Below are positions 9,073 through 18,724 of a DNA stretch of 64,000 nt, one piece after another. Source of the DNA: Anaerobiospirillum sp. NML120449 (lineage in GTDB: Bacteria; Pseudomonadota; Gammaproteobacteria; Enterobacterales; Succinivibrionaceae); NCBI RefSeq assembly GCF_023051105.1, contig NZ_JALKIL010000024.1, positions 1 to 64,000 of the forward strand, read 5' to 3'. Numbering within the stretch: position 1 is the first letter of the stretch; each line of letters starts with the position of its first letter. The notes beneath the pieces were generated by a model. That model was not told the origin of the DNA. It made no database searches and saw only the letters and a program-made list of their open reading frames with translations. Made by a program: the position numbers and the translations under genes.

Positions 9073-11805
9073 ATGGCCAATGAAGAACTGCTCAAAAAAC
9101 TTCCTTCCTACAGAACTTTTTCAATAGAAGAGTTAAAGGATGGCTCATGGCGCAACAAGCCAGGTGAAACCTGCCTGCGCTCGAGCTTCAGAACTGATGA
9201 TATTGAGCGTCATTATGAAATCGAAGCACAGAAACGAGAGCTGATTGCCCGTAAAGAACTGGCCGAACGTCAGAGGGCAGTCTCACGTATGGCACCGACG
9301 CCAGCGGCGCCCGCACCCGCATTCGCACAGACACCTGCATATGCACCAGCACCTGCATATGCTCCTGGGCCTTCAATTGCACAGCCGCAGCACCAGGGGC
9401 AGACATACGCTCAGCCTCAGGGGCAGGCACAGTCACACGTGCAGGCTCAACCACAGGCTCAGCCACAGTATCAGGCTCAGCCATCAGCTCACACTACAGC
9501 ACCGGCACTGACAGGGCAGTCATTGCCTGCATATGATGCTATGCCAGATACCGGTCATCTTGCAGAGGATGAGATAGTTGAGTATACCCAGTGGTCAGAC
9601 AGTTCTGATGATGGCCAGGCCGGGGCTGATATCTGGGATGATTTTGATCCTGAGGCCATCATGGCTCACCAGGCTCAGGCAGCTGCAAGTGCTCAGAGTA
9701 ACGTCCAGAGCAAGGCAGCAGCTGCTCAACCGGCCGCTTCCGGTCCAAAGGTGCGTTTTGAGTTTGCTGAGCGTCCTGCTTCAGTCAGCAATAGCAGTAA
9801 TGACAGGCAAAATGTCTTTCAGGGACAGCCTGTAAACTCCAGCCCATATTCTGCACCACCTGCACAGAAAGCGGCAGGCGCCCGCACCAGCAGCAAGGCA
9901 GGTGCTGGCAGCCGTACCAGCAATGATGGCAATGCTGGCAGCGGCTCAGGTCATGCAGCGGCTGCAGCTTATGCCGCAGGCCGTGCTCATGAGGGGAATA
10001 TGGGCAGCGCCCGCGCAGCTGCAGACACCCGCGCCGGCAGCCACAGCCACTCCAGTGCCCCTGAATTTGATGTTCCACCAGAGTTTGCAGATCAGTATCA
10101 CGACCAGCATCAGGCTGATTATGCTTATATGCCTGAGTCCATGCCTGAACCGGCCCCATCACATAAGGGCGGTCATATGCCTGAGCATATGCATATGGGA
10201 GCACCAGAGCCGGTTAATCCTTATGCAGGCGACATGAGCAATATATTTGATGTTATGGAAAGCGCCATTGCCAGCAGTGCCTTTAACAGCACCAGAGCTC
10301 AGAGCGTTCCTGCAGTGTCCCCTTACGGACAGAGCGGTGTATCAGCAGCCAGAGCCGCATCTCAGGTTAAGACTCAGGCAGCAGTTAATGATGACCTTCC
10401 ACCATGGTATATCGGTCCTGATGATACCCGTCTAAACCAGGCGGGCAACTCAGCTGCCAGACAGGGCTTACAAACCGGCAGTACTTCTGGCATGAGTTCA
10501 GCTGCTCCCGGTACTGCCTCTGAGACCATGACCGGAGGTAAAGCTGCCAGTAAGGCTGGTAAATATGCCGGCATGGCAGGTAAAGCTGCCAGTAAGGCTG
10601 GTAAAGATGCCGGCATGGCCGGTAAGGATGCCGGCATGGCTGGTAAAACCTCCAGTATGGCCGGTAGCGCGGCCAGTATGGCTGCCGACAGTGCCGCAGG
10701 TAACGGCGCTGCAGCTGAGGTCGCTGCCGGCGCTGAGGGAGCTGGTGCAAGTCATGCCATGAAGTGGGCTGGGGGGCAGGATGAGGAAGATGACAGCGGC
10801 TTTAGTTTTGAGTACATCAGTAAGGTGCTTGATGATTACCGCAATAAAGTAGAGCCAGAGCTGTGTAGTCAGCAAAGAGGCAGGTCGGCGCGTAAAAGCA
10901 GCACCAGAGCGGCTGCACAGCCTGCAGGATGGGGCGGTGTTGCCGGTTCATCACAGTCAGCGATGCAGGCTCATAAGTCTAATGAATCAAGGGCTTTTGC
11001 TTTTGGCAGCTCTGCTCATGCTCCTGCTCATGCTTCTGCTCCGGCTGCGCCATACAGCACTTATGAGCCCGAAGTGTCTGGCAAGTCGGGAGATGACGAG
11101 GTTGATCTTTATGATTTTCGTGAAAGTATGGAGGACCTGGTGGCTCCATATGGCATTACTGTGCTTGATGTTGATAACAGACCTTTTCAGGTACTGTGTT
11201 CCATGCTCTCAAGAGAGGATGAGCGCTTCAAGCTAAGTGTTTTCTACAGTAAGCAACGTAAGATCAAATATATCCAGTGCGCCTGTACCAGTACTGAGGT
11301 CAAGCTCTGCCTGAAGCATCTTGAGGCTCTCAGGGGCAGCTCCATTGATGACATGAAGCTCAGTGAGCAGGAGCCTGATTTTGTAGCTCAGGGCGTGCGC
11401 AATAAGGGCATGGCGGCCCGCAATAAAAACATTGCCCTCGTGTCAGCAGAAGTGGCCTCTCAGGTAGTGCATGGCGACAAAATCGACATCCACAGTGCTG
11501 CCCGTGCCGGCATGGGCAAGGTAGTAACTCTCAATGACAGGGTCGAAAATATCCTCAAGCCTCTGGGCTTTAAGATACGCGACTGTCAGGAGAAGAGTTA
11601 CCAGCGTCAGTTCTCAGTAACTACTCCATCAGGACAGAACATTATGCTCATGGTGTGGTACAAGGGTTCGGGCAAGGTCTCCAACGTTCGCTTTAACCTC
11701 ACACCAGGCGCCGACAGAGAAGCTATAGGAAAGGCCCTGACCCAGCTTAACAGCAGTGTGGTAAATACCATGCTCGAAGAGCTGGTCAGCGGACGGGGCC
11801 GCTGA
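9073..11805 (+). CDS. Large Ala/Gln/Pro/Ser-rich protein with a duplicated C-terminal alpha/beta domain, unknown function
   Basis: Not a recognised family. From the ATG at 9073 the product is 911 aa. Residues 1-70 are charged (EELLKKLPSYRTFSIEELKDG). A low-complexity region of about 600 residues follows, rich in Ala, Gln, Pro, Ser and Gly. It includes an AFAQTPAYAPAP-type stretch and, near 10540-10690, a run of imperfect repeats of AGK-x-AGM/AASK type. The last 240 residues look folded and contain two similar blocks: one starting MEDLVAPYGITVLDVDNR (about 11128) and one starting VENILKPLGFKIRDCQEK (about 11546). Each has a helix, a Gly turn, and a strand with VFYSKQRK or VWYKGSGK. There is no signal peptide or membrane helix, so it is likely cytoplasmic, perhaps a scaffold. 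Confidence 0.7.
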   Translation: MANEELLKKLPSYRTFSIEELKDGSWRNKPGETCLRSSFRTDDIERHYEIEAQKRELIARKELAERQRAVSRMAPTPAAPAPAFAQTPAYAPAPAYAPGPSIAQPQHQGQTYAQPQGQAQSHVQAQPQAQPQYQAQPSAHTTAPALTGQSLPAYDAMPDTGHLAEDEIVEYTQWSDSSDDGQAGADIWDDFDPEAIMAHQAQAAASAQSNVQSKAAAAQPAASGPKVRFEFAERPASVSNSSNDRQNVFQGQPVNSSPYSAPPAQKAAGARTSSKAGAGSRTSNDGNAGSGSGHAAAAAYAAGRAHEGNMGSARAAADTRAGSHSHSSAPEFDVPPEFADQYHDQHQADYAYMPESMPEPAPSHKGGHMPEHMHMGAPEPVNPYAGDMSNIFDVMESAIASSAFNSTRAQSVPAVSPYGQSGVSAARAASQVKTQAAVNDDLPPWYIGPDDTRLNQAGNSAARQGLQTGSTSGMSSAAPGTASETMTGGKAASKAGKYAGMAGKAASKAGKDAGMAGKDAGMAGKTSSMAGSAASMAADSAAGNGAAAEVAAGAEGAGASHAMKWAGGQDEEDDSGFSFEYISKVLDDYRNKVEPELCSQQRGRSARKSSTRAAAQPAGWGGVAGSSQSAMQAHKSNESRAFAFGSSAHAPAHASAPAAPYSTYEPEVSGKSGDDEVDLYDFRESMEDLVAPYGITVLDVDNRPFQVLCSMLSREDERFKLSVFYSKQRKIKYIQCACTSTEVKLCLKHLEALRGSSIDDMKLSEQEPDFVAQGVRNKGMAARNKNIALVSAEVASQVVHGDKIDIHSAARAGMGKVVTLNDRVENILKPLGFKIRDCQEKSYQRQFSVTTPSGQNIMLMVWYKGSGKVSNVRFNLTPGADREAIGKALTQLNSSVVNTMLEELVSGRGR

Positions 11806-11810
11806 GAGCA

Positions 11811-11848
11811 GGCAGCCGCCGCACCGCCTGAGGCGGCGCGCGGCTGCC
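11811..11848 (+). terminator. GC-rich stem-loop after the low-complexity gene
   Basis: GGCAGCCG...CGGCTGCC encloses an inner GCC/GGC stem 6 bp past the stop codon. There is no T-run, so it may be an mRNA 3'-end stabiliser rather than an intrinsic terminator. Confidence 0.45.
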
Positions 11849-12002
11849 CCTCGAGGCCTTGCCTTTGGCGGCTGCACCCCCTTGCGTACTTTGACATGTC
11901 AGGAGTCAGGACTGGATATTATGGTATTTTCACAACAGCGGTAACAGCAGTGCCTGCTGTTACTGGCAAAGCATCACCTTCAGGTGAGCAAGGAGCATTG
12001 TT

Positions 12003-12713
12003 ATGCTGAAGCTGTCTGTACGTGCCGGACTGTGTGCTGCAGCCATGACGCTGGTCAGCGCCTGTAACTCCACAGATCCTCAGACTCAGTCGATGATAGA
12101 CAGTGTGGTTACTGCCCTGCCATCGGAGGTGGAGGGATGTACCTTCCTTGGTAATGTCGACACTGATTACGGCTCATACTCCATACAGGCTGCCCGTAAC
12201 CATCTGCGTCTGAAAACGGCTCAGCTCGGGGGCAATCACCTGGTGGAGACTCATCTTGGTGTAAGTGCCGGAACAGTGTTTTACTCCCGTCACTGGGGCG
12301 GTCCTTATGCTGACCCTGACACCTACCTTCTCTCAGGACGTGCTTACTTCTGCCCTGAGGGTAAGGGGATTACAGGCCCAATGCGTCCGGCTGCCATACC
12401 TCTTGAAAAGAGCCCTGGTATTGCTGACGGTCCGTACCGTCCTGAGGGGCATATTCCCCCTGTACGCGACAGCAGTGCCACCCCTCCTGCAGCTGACGGC
12501 TCTTTAAAAGCTGCTCCCGTACCATCTGATGAAAATACTGAGGTTCTGGCCTCAGATTCAGATCAAAGACCAGCACCTCATGGATCAGTTAATCCAGGCC
12601 CTGTGAAAACATCAGAATACGGTCAGATAATTGAGACAACAGCATATCCTGAGTCAGGGGCATTATCAGGATCACCAGTGAGCATAGGCGTGGGCATAGG
12701 AGTACACCTGTAG
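12003..12713 (+). CDS. DUF4156-type lipoprotein with proline-rich tail
   Basis: The 236-aa precursor has a signal peptide with lipobox LVSAC (Cys21), so it is predicted to be lipidated and sent to an envelope membrane. Residues 40-120 resemble DUF4156 lipoproteins: a conserved Cys followed by FLGNV, then AARNHLRLKTAQLGGNHLVET, and a second Cys in a YFCPEG stretch. The C-terminal half is a Pro/Ala/Ser-rich spacer with no recognisable fold, ending in PVSIGVGIGVHL. The AAGGAG site lies just upstream of the ATG. The function of the family is unknown. The gene sits alone between a GC-rich hairpin and a bidirectional terminator shared with convergent corC. Confidence 0.75.
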   Translation: MLKLSVRAGLCAAAMTLVSACNSTDPQTQSMIDSVVTALPSEVEGCTFLGNVDTDYGSYSIQAARNHLRLKTAQLGGNHLVETHLGVSAGTVFYSRHWGGPYADPDTYLLSGRAYFCPEGKGITGPMRPAAIPLEKSPGIADGPYRPEGHIPPVRDSSATPPAADGSLKAAPVPSDENTEVLASDSDQRPAPHGSVNPGPVKTSEYGQIIETTAYPESGALSGSPVSIGVGIGVHL

Positions 12714-12895
12714 CAAGGATAATACGCAGCCGGCCATCGCATCTGCAATGCAGCTGCAGCACCTGCCCTCATGCCTGGCACCGGGACGCAGCACCTGCCC
12801 TCATGACCTGGCTCCGGGCTGCAACGGCCTGACCTTGTCGCCCCGTCAGGCATTTAATCTTCTTCAGCCTGAAGCTGCACACTCATGCAGATGAT

Positions 12896-12937
12896 AAAAC
12901 AAAAGGCCTTATCCTTTGCAGGGATAAGGCCTTTTGT
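12896..12937. terminator. Bidirectional terminator between the DUF4156 lipoprotein gene and corC
   Basis: AAAAGGCCTTATCC pairs with GGATAAGGCCTTTT over a 6-nt loop, with A/T runs on both sides, so it can stop transcription in both directions between convergent genes. Confidence 0.9.
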
Positions 12938-13043
12938 TTACGGTCAATACCAGCCACCAGGGGCACGATATCAGCCGTGCCGCAGAGATAATCAGGCAGG
13001 GCACGCAGGCAGCGGTCCTGCTGGAGCAACCTGGGCTTCAGGC

Positions 13044-13907
13044 TTACTCCTCAGGCTGAGGAGTAACAGTTACCTGGATAGTCTGCACCTTGTGGTGATT
13101 GGAGCTGAGAATCTTGAAATTGAACTCGTTGAGGGTTACGGTTTCATCCTTGTGAGGGATGTGACCTAACAGATGGATTACCAGACCGGCAACGGTGTCT
13201 ACATCAATCTCAGGCAGGCTGGTCTTGAAGAACTCTTCAAACTCTTCAAGAGGAGTGATGCCCAGCAGAGTGTATGTGTTCTCATCTGTGCGGGTGATGT
13301 AGTTTTCGATTTCTGCCGGATCGTACTCGTCAGTAATCTCACCTACGATAAGCTCAATAATGTCTTCGATAGTTACCAGACCGCAGACACCGCCATACTC
13401 ATCAATGGCCATGGCCAGATGCATGCGATCTTTCTGGAAGTCGCGGAGCATGACATTGACGCGCTTGGTCTCTGGGACGAATACCGGCTTGCGCAGCAGG
13501 TTTTCAATATCGCAGATACGACGGTCGCCCTCATTGGCAAGAGGCAGCAGATCCTTGGCCAGCAAAATGCCCTGAACATGATCCTTGCCTTCGCTGGTGA
13601 CAGGGTAGCGTGAGTGTCCATACTGCTTGATTGTATCAATAGCCTGAGCCACAGTACTCTCAGCGTCAATGGCCACAATGCGGCTGCGCGGGATCATGAT
13701 ATCGGCAATACGGCGCTGTGAGATATCAAATACACCACGAATCATATCCTCAGTGTCTTCATTGATAATCTCATCGGCACCGGCCTGCTCGATTACTTCG
13801 GCAAGCTCCTGCTGGTTGGATGGAAGTGCACGCTTGAGGATAAGGCGTGCCAGGCGCTCGCGGGTACGGCTTATGAAAGACGGATGCGACGGTAAATCAG
13901 ATCCCAT
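13044..13907 (-). CDS. corC: CorC/HlyC-family CBS-domain protein (YbeX)
   Basis: The product is 287 aa from the ATG at 13907, close to the 292 aa of E. coli CorC (YbeX), which has been linked to Mg/Co efflux and ribosome metabolism. It shows an N-terminal soluble linker, the RIADIMIPRSRIVAI motif opening a CBS pair, the second CBS (MHLAMAIDEYGGVCGLVTIEDIIELIVGEI), and a C-terminal CorC_HlyC transporter-associated domain (LPEIDVDTVAGLVIHLLGHIP). It lacks the DUF21 membrane domain, as expected for CorC. In-frame ATGs at 13928 and 13961 are possible; no start has an ideal ribosome-binding site. Its usual neighbours lnt and ybeY are on the same strand but 8.6 and 17.8 kb away. Confidence 0.93.
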   Translation of the reverse strand: MGSDLPSHPSFISRTRERLARLILKRALPSNQQELAEVIEQAGADEIINEDTEDMIRGVFDISQRRIADIMIPRSRIVAIDAESTVAQAIDTIKQYGHSRYPVTSEGKDHVQGILLAKDLLPLANEGDRRICDIENLLRKPVFVPETKRVNVMLRDFQKDRMHLAMAIDEYGGVCGLVTIEDIIELIVGEITDEYDPAEIENYITRTDENTYTLLGITPLEEFEEFFKTSLPEIDVDTVAGLVIHLLGHIPHKDETVTLNEFNFKILSSNHHKVQTIQVTVTPQPEE

Positions 13908-14526
13908 AGTGAGAATTATAAACTCCATGAAAAAAACACAGCTCATTATAGCGTGTATCATGCCCCCGTCATTAACCTGCCCTTATTTAGCGTGAGCATC
14001 CTCAAGAAAATCCCCGGTCATAAGCAGCCCAGGTACCACAAAGCCCTCCCTCATAAGCACGCACCATCACCTGTCTTTACGTCAGCCTGCCCATACCTGA
14101 TATCAGCGCCGTCAACCTCTGAGTTCTCCCGTGCAGACTCATCCAGTATCAGAGACAGGGCAATACCTGTGGCCCTTGTCCGGGACAGAGCAGGGATATG
14201 GCCATATACAGCCAAAAGACATATCCCACAGACATACCCCACAGACATAACCCACGTACATATCCAACGGACACACCATACGGACACAACCGCCAGCCCT
14301 CACATGGCAAAGGCAGGTGCAGTGCCATTTGCAGTGCCTTTGGCAGAGGGCAGCCCAAGGGCAAGGGCCATAGCAAGAGTTTTGTGCATGGCAGGAGGCA
14401 TGTGCATGGCAGAGAGCCAGGGGCATTTCATTGCCCGTCAGCAGCCGCTGGAATTTGCGCTGATGAAAGGTTTTGCCTCACCATGTGCATTATCTCTGTA
14501 ACACGCAATGCCTGGCACTGAGCGCT
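13908..14526. other. Gene-free stretch upstream of corC
   Basis: It contains degenerate short repeats of CCACAGACATA type at about 14225-14290 but no open frame with protein-like content. Together with the following 29-bp array and an AT-rich leader it forms a 1.17-kb gap between divergent genes. Confidence 0.35.
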
Positions 14527-14671
14527 GCACATCAGGATATGGACTGTGGCGGCCTGCACATCAGCATATGGCCTGCGGAGGCCAGCACATCAGCATATGG
14601 ACTGCGGCAGGCTGCACATCAGGATATAGCCTGCGGCGGCCTGCACATCAGTATATGGACTGTGGCGGTCT
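14527..14671. repeat. Tandem array, five copies of a 29-bp unit
   Basis: Units begin at 14527, 14556, 14585, 14614 and 14643, each starting GCACATCAG and containing ATATGG or ATATAG and a GC-rich end; a sixth unit breaks off after GCACAT. Units differ by point changes. There are no spacers, so it is not a CRISPR array. Confidence 0.9.
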
Positions 14672-15077
14672 GCACATAATGGCATGCCTGATTGTTCAGT
14701 CACAATTTGTTATGACCGACTGTCAAGTATTTTGTGATTGAGAAGGGCAGGTTGCAGTCGGGGAGCCGTTTTTTTGTACCGCACTGCCAGGTCGCAGACT
14801 CGATGATAAATATCTGGTTTGCCATCATTGTTTGTCCGGCTTGTGCGTAATTGTCAGTTGCAAAAATCCCATATATATCGCTATTTACCTGTTATTCTGT
14901 CAAATATTTTAAATATTTACATATTTTTAAAATTGTGAGGAATTTCACGGAATGGTGCCAGAGAAATGCAGTATTTTGCAGACAGTTGCCCATAAAAATG
15001 TCGACATCTGAGCGGGTTTTTCATGGGGCAATCTGCACTCATTGTGAGTTCATGTCCACAGTTTATCTGGAGGGTAT

Positions 15078-15296
15078 ATGGGTTTTCTAAATTCTTTAGG
15101 CAAGGGGCTGTTAGTAGCTGGAAAGGCAGTAGCTGAGAAAGGCAAGGAGGTTCAGGAGCTCAAGGCCAGCATGAGTTGTGAATCCGACAGCAGTCTTGCC
15201 CGTAAAGCAAAAAGCGGTTCAGTGTGGGAAAAGGGTGCAGCCTTAAGTATTCTTAAAGAGCGCGGCTACACCGTTGAAGATATCAAAAAAATGTAG
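15078..15296 (+). CDS. Small charged protein of 72 aa, unknown function
   Basis: The ATG has a perfect GGAGGG ribosome-binding site 5 nt upstream, and the gene is followed by its own intrinsic terminator, so it is very likely expressed. The N-terminus is amphipathic and glycine-rich (MGFLNSLGKGLLVAGKAVA), followed by a charged helix (EKGKEVQELKASM). The C-terminal half reads SVWEKGAALSILKERGYTVEDIKKM, like a small helical domain. There is no cysteine pair or DNA-binding motif. The family is not recognised. An AT-rich stretch at 14880-14940 probably holds the promoter. Confidence 0.8.
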   Translation: MGFLNSLGKGLLVAGKAVAEKGKEVQELKASMSCESDSSLARKAKSGSVWEKGAALSILKERGYTVEDIKKM

Positions 15297-15312
15297 TTCT
15301 GCTCTTCTGGAA

Positions 15313-15333
15313 CTGAGCTGCCAGCAGCTCTTT
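15313..15333 (+). terminator. Intrinsic terminator after the 72-aa protein gene
   Basis: GAGCTG pairs with CAGCTC across a short loop and is followed by five T; it lies 17 bp past the stop codon. Confidence 0.8.
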
Positions 15334-15611
15334 TTCATGAAGGACCAGAGTACGACACCGGGCCGTACAAGCTTTGATCAGGCATGCCCGCCTCAGTTGC
15401 AATAATACTGTGGTGGGCATGTGCTTTTGTGCCATACCTGTTAATCAGGTCGCATGGCGCCCGATAAGCTCCCGGGCAGGTGAAGGTCTGGAGACCATGG
15501 CAGGTGCCGGCCTGGGGCCAGCTCAGTGTCAAATCTTCAGGGCAGATGCAGCAGTCCGGGCCGGTGGATGTAAACTTGAGGTTATCTTGTAGTTTCCCGG
15601 GAAGTGATGAC

Positions 15612-15923
15612 ATGTTTGACTGCGACTGCTGTGGCCTGTGCTGCCAGAATATACGCAATTCCGAAATCTATGCTCATCTTGATCGTGGTGACGGCGTCTG
15701 CCGATATTACGATGATGACACCCGTCTGTGCTCCATTTACGAAAATCGTCCCGATATATGCCGTGTGGACCTGTGCTATGAAAAGTACTTCAAGGGCTCC
15801 ATGACTCTTGAGCAGTACTATGCCATGAACCATGAGGCCTGCAACATGCTCAAGGTGCAGGCAGAGCTCAAGGCAAAAAGCTCTGACACTGATAAGGACA
15901 GTGGCCAGGGCCAGGACGTTTAA
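15612..15923 (+). CDS. YkgJ-type cysteine-cluster protein
   Basis: The 103-aa product starts with a dense cysteine cluster (CDCCGLCC at residues 4-11), continues with DRGDGVCRYYDDDTRLCSIYENRPDIC and ends with YYAMNHEACNML. This pattern is typical of YkgJ-family proteins, thought to bind zinc or an Fe-S cluster; their cellular role is poorly known. The frame stays open upstream, but the ATG at 15612 has a GGAAG site 8 nt before it and the family begins at this point, so the longer version was rejected. The last 15 residues are a polar Asp/Ser/Gln-rich tail. It is about 300 bp downstream of the 72-aa gene, with a terminator between them, so it is probably transcribed separately. Confidence 0.85.
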   Translation: MFDCDCCGLCCQNIRNSEIYAHLDRGDGVCRYYDDDTRLCSIYENRPDICRVDLCYEKYFKGSMTLEQYYAMNHEACNMLKVQAELKAKSSDTDKDSGQGQDV

Positions 15924-16237
15924 AGCCCCGGGCAGGCAGGGCTGATACTTGAAAGGGGCTGCCCCTGGCAGGAAGCTAAGCTCATGACTGGCCTCAAATG
16001 CCGGCTCAGTATCAGGAACAGTATCAGGATCAGATTCATTCGTACCATGGAACCTTTCGTACCTTCAGAGTCTTGCTAATACGGTTCCATGGCCTGTGCC
16101 TGATCACTGGAGCAGACCAGGCCACGGCCCCTGTCTCCTAAGCCCCATGGTGCTGCCTTCATAATTCAGGTCTCTGTCATGCCTGGCTTTATGTATCAGT
16201 CTTAAGCGCAGTGCAATGCCCTGCAGAGATTTAACCG

Positions 16238-16370
16238 GCAGTTTGAATGCACATACTGGTATAAAAGTGTTACATTGCAGGTACCCTGAGAATATCTATG
16301 CCCTGCAGTTTGAATGCACATACAGGTATAAAAGTGTTACATTGCTGCTACCCTGAGAATATCTATGCTC
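16238..16370. repeat. Direct repeat, two copies of 67 bp
   Basis: Copies start at 16238 and 16305 with GCAGTTTGAATGCACATAC and differ at only a few positions. They contain TATAAAAGTG, and no coding frame is evident. Confidence 0.9.
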
Positions 16371-16480
16371 AGCCTTGATGAACCCTTTAACTGTGAGCCC
16401 GCAGTGCACTGACAGTGCACTAAGAATGCAGTGACAGTGCAGCTTGAACTGCAGCGATGGCTGCAGGGGACGTAACCCCG

Positions 16481-16887
16481 TTTTTCTCTTTCTCTTTTTC
16501 GTCTGGTCAGCTTGAGCCGTGCGCTTCTGCCGTGCATTGCTCATATCCCTGGACAGGATAATCAGCACGCATGCCACTGGTCTTCTCTGCCTGAATACCA
16601 GTTTTTCTCTTTCTCTTTTTCGTCTGGTCAGCTTGAGCAGTGCGCTTCTGCCGTGCATTGCTCATATCCCTGGACAGGATAAGCAGCACGCATGCCACTG
16701 GTCTTCTCTGCCTGAATACCAGTTTTTCTCCAGGGATGCCATCGTCAGATCAGCTTGAGCAGTGCGCTTCTGCCGTGCATTGCTCATATCCCTGGAGAGG
16801 ATAATCAGCACGCATGCCACTGGTCTTCTCTGCCTGAATACCAGTTTTTCTCCAGGGATGCCATCGTCAGATCAGCTGCCCGCCTGA
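16481..16887. repeat. Tandem repeat of about 120 bp, three copies plus a partial fourth
   Basis: Copies begin at about 16481, 16601, 16721 and 16843, each opening with TTTTTCTC. They share GCGCTTCTGCCGTGCATTG, ACGCATGCCACTGG and TTCTCTGCCTGAATACCAG. The third and fourth copies have a different first third (CAGGGATGCCATCGTCAGAT), so the array mixes two unit types. It ends about 260 bp before the first HNH gene. Confidence 0.9.
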
Positions 16888-17149
16888 GCTTTTGCGCGCT
16901 GGCGGAGCTGCGCTGCCTCAGCACAGCTTTGTCTGTGCCTGGCATATGTCTGCTGCCCTGTGTCCCCCCCTGGCGGCAGCTGCAGCTGGAGCGTCCGGCT
17001 CAGCGATCAGGGGCACAGCCATGGCCGTGTCATATACAGCCATGGTCGGGTGCGGCACATGGCAGCACAGGTGCGTCACAGGCGCGGCCTGCTGTGATGG
17101 TCAGAACTTAACTTTTTTTTTACGTGCTTTATTGCTGGAGGAGTTCAGC

Positions 17150-18724
17150 ATGAATAAAACGCTCACTGCCGGGAGTGTTGATGAAATTTTCGACGACCGC
17201 AGTACTTCAGACTCTCTTATTACCATGTACAAGAGGCAGGTATTTGAAAGCCTGGTAACCTCCTTTGGCCTTGATATGTTTATCAGGGATCAGCATGGCG
17301 GTGATGTAGATACCGTACACAATGTCCGCAAGATTGGCGACGATCCTGAGATGACCTGGAAAAACCAGGATTATGCCCGCAAATATGAAAATCGTGGTGA
17401 GTACGACAGCAGCAAATACCATCAGCACGAAAATTACCGCCGCCGTAACAAAGAGGGATCTGAGGCCCGTAAAAACGGCGGAATTGAAGACGGTTATACA
17501 GGACAGACTCTGGGCGCTAACGACAGGGTTGATCTGGACCATGTCAAATCAGCAAAGGAAATTCACGATGACCAGGCCGTGTACTTGACAGACCTTAAAG
17601 GCGAGGATCTGGCCAACAGTGATGAAAATCTTGTCCATACCAATGCTCGCACCAACCGCTCCAAGAAAGATAAGAGCATGGACGAGTTTCTGGATAAAAA
17701 GGGCGATGAGTATACCCCGGAACAGCAGGAGCGCATGCGCGAGGCTGACCGCAAAGCCCGTAAGGCCATAGACAGAAATATCAATCTTGCCTATTACACC
17801 AAACCCCAGTTCATGATTGATACGGCCTATGCCTCGGCTAAAACCGGCGTTCTCATGGGTGCCCGTCAGGCTGTGGGCTTTATTGTTGCCGAAATCTGGT
17901 TCAGTGTTTCCGAGCAGGTCTCACGGCAGGGGGATGCCCGCTCTCTGCTCAGCCGTGCTTCCGATGGCTTAAGAAATGGCCTTGAGCGCGCCCGAGACAA
18001 ATATGCGGTGATCTTCAGCCGTTTTGTCGATGGTGCTGTAGCCGGTGCTCTGTCCTCTCTTGTCACTACTTTAATCAATATCTTTGCTACTACTGCCAAA
18101 AGAGTGGTCAATATCCTCAGGCAGACCTTCACCCATATCTGCCAGGCACTGAAGATCCTGGTAACCAACCCTGATAACCTCAGCCCTGAAAGAAAGTACA
18201 AGGCAGCGGCCATAGTAATGGCCACCGGTCTTGGCGTGGTGCTGGGCGGTCTTATTAACGAGGCTTTAAACGCCACTGCCCTGGGCACTGTTCCAGTGGT
18301 GGGCGAAATTCTTACCACCTTCTGCAGCACTCTGGCAGCAGGCATTATCACCTGCACCCTTATCTATGCCATTGAAAATGTCAACCTGATCGATGACATG
18401 CGAAAGCTTATTCTGGACGGCAATCCTGTTCATGAGATTGAAGAAATTTACATGAAACGTCTTGGTCTGATGGATGAGCTGTTAAGCAAGCTCGACAATA
18501 TGCAGACTGAGGAGTTTGCCCGCGAGTCCCGTCTGGTCAGCACTGAGGTTATGAAACTCAGAAATGCCAAAGACAGCAAAGACCTGGTATCCAGACTCTT
18601 TGGCGTCTACAACACGCTGAAGCTTGCCCTTCCTTTTGGCAAATACACCGATCCTGATGAGTTCATGCGCGATGCCAAAGCTGTGCTCAAGTTCAGAAAA
18701 GCTCCAGGACGCAAACGCAAATAA
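17150..18724 (+). CDS. HNH-type nuclease-like protein with hydrophobic C-terminal half (HNH-A)
   Basis: The 524-aa product opens with a conserved block shared with the paralog at 26277 (SLVTSFGLDMFIRDQHGGDVDTVHNVR). It has an HNH-like core: DLDH at 128-131, SAKEIHDD at 134-141, ANSDENL at 155-161 and TNRSKKDKSM at 168-177. The His after Asp, the spaced Asn residues and the Asn-Arg-x-Lys end fit HNH/DUF1524-type nucleases, although the usual zinc Cys pairs are absent (GYTGQT stands at that site). Residues 290-460 are hydrophobic helices (VDGAVAGALSSLVTTLINIF; VVLGGLINEALNATALG), suggesting membrane association. The strong GGAGGAG site sets the start. Two large coiled-coil proteins follow on the same strand. 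The nuclease call is inferred from motifs. Confidence 0.75.
   Translation: MNKTLTAGSVDEIFDDRSTSDSLITMYKRQVFESLVTSFGLDMFIRDQHGGDVDTVHNVRKIGDDPEMTWKNQDYARKYENRGEYDSSKYHQHENYRRRNKEGSEARKNGGIEDGYTGQTLGANDRVDLDHVKSAKEIHDDQAVYLTDLKGEDLANSDENLVHTNARTNRSKKDKSMDEFLDKKGDEYTPEQQERMREADRKARKAIDRNINLAYYTKPQFMIDTAYASAKTGVLMGARQAVGFIVAEIWFSVSEQVSRQGDARSLLSRASDGLRNGLERARDKYAVIFSRFVDGAVAGALSSLVTTLINIFATTAKRVVNILRQTFTHICQALKILVTNPDNLSPERKYKAAAIVMATGLGVVLGGLINEALNATALGTVPVVGEILTTFCSTLAAGIITCTLIYAIENVNLIDDMRKLILDGNPVHEIEEIYMKRLGLMDELLSKLDNMQTEEFARESRLVSTEVMKLRNAKDSKDLVSRLFGVYNTLKLALPFGKYTDPDEFMRDAKAVLKFRKAPGRKRK

Noticed and set aside
14527..14671. Possible CRISPR array (29-bp period)
   Set aside because: Units are directly adjacent without spacers, vary among themselves, and there are no cas genes. 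The 35-bp arrays were rejected for the same reason.
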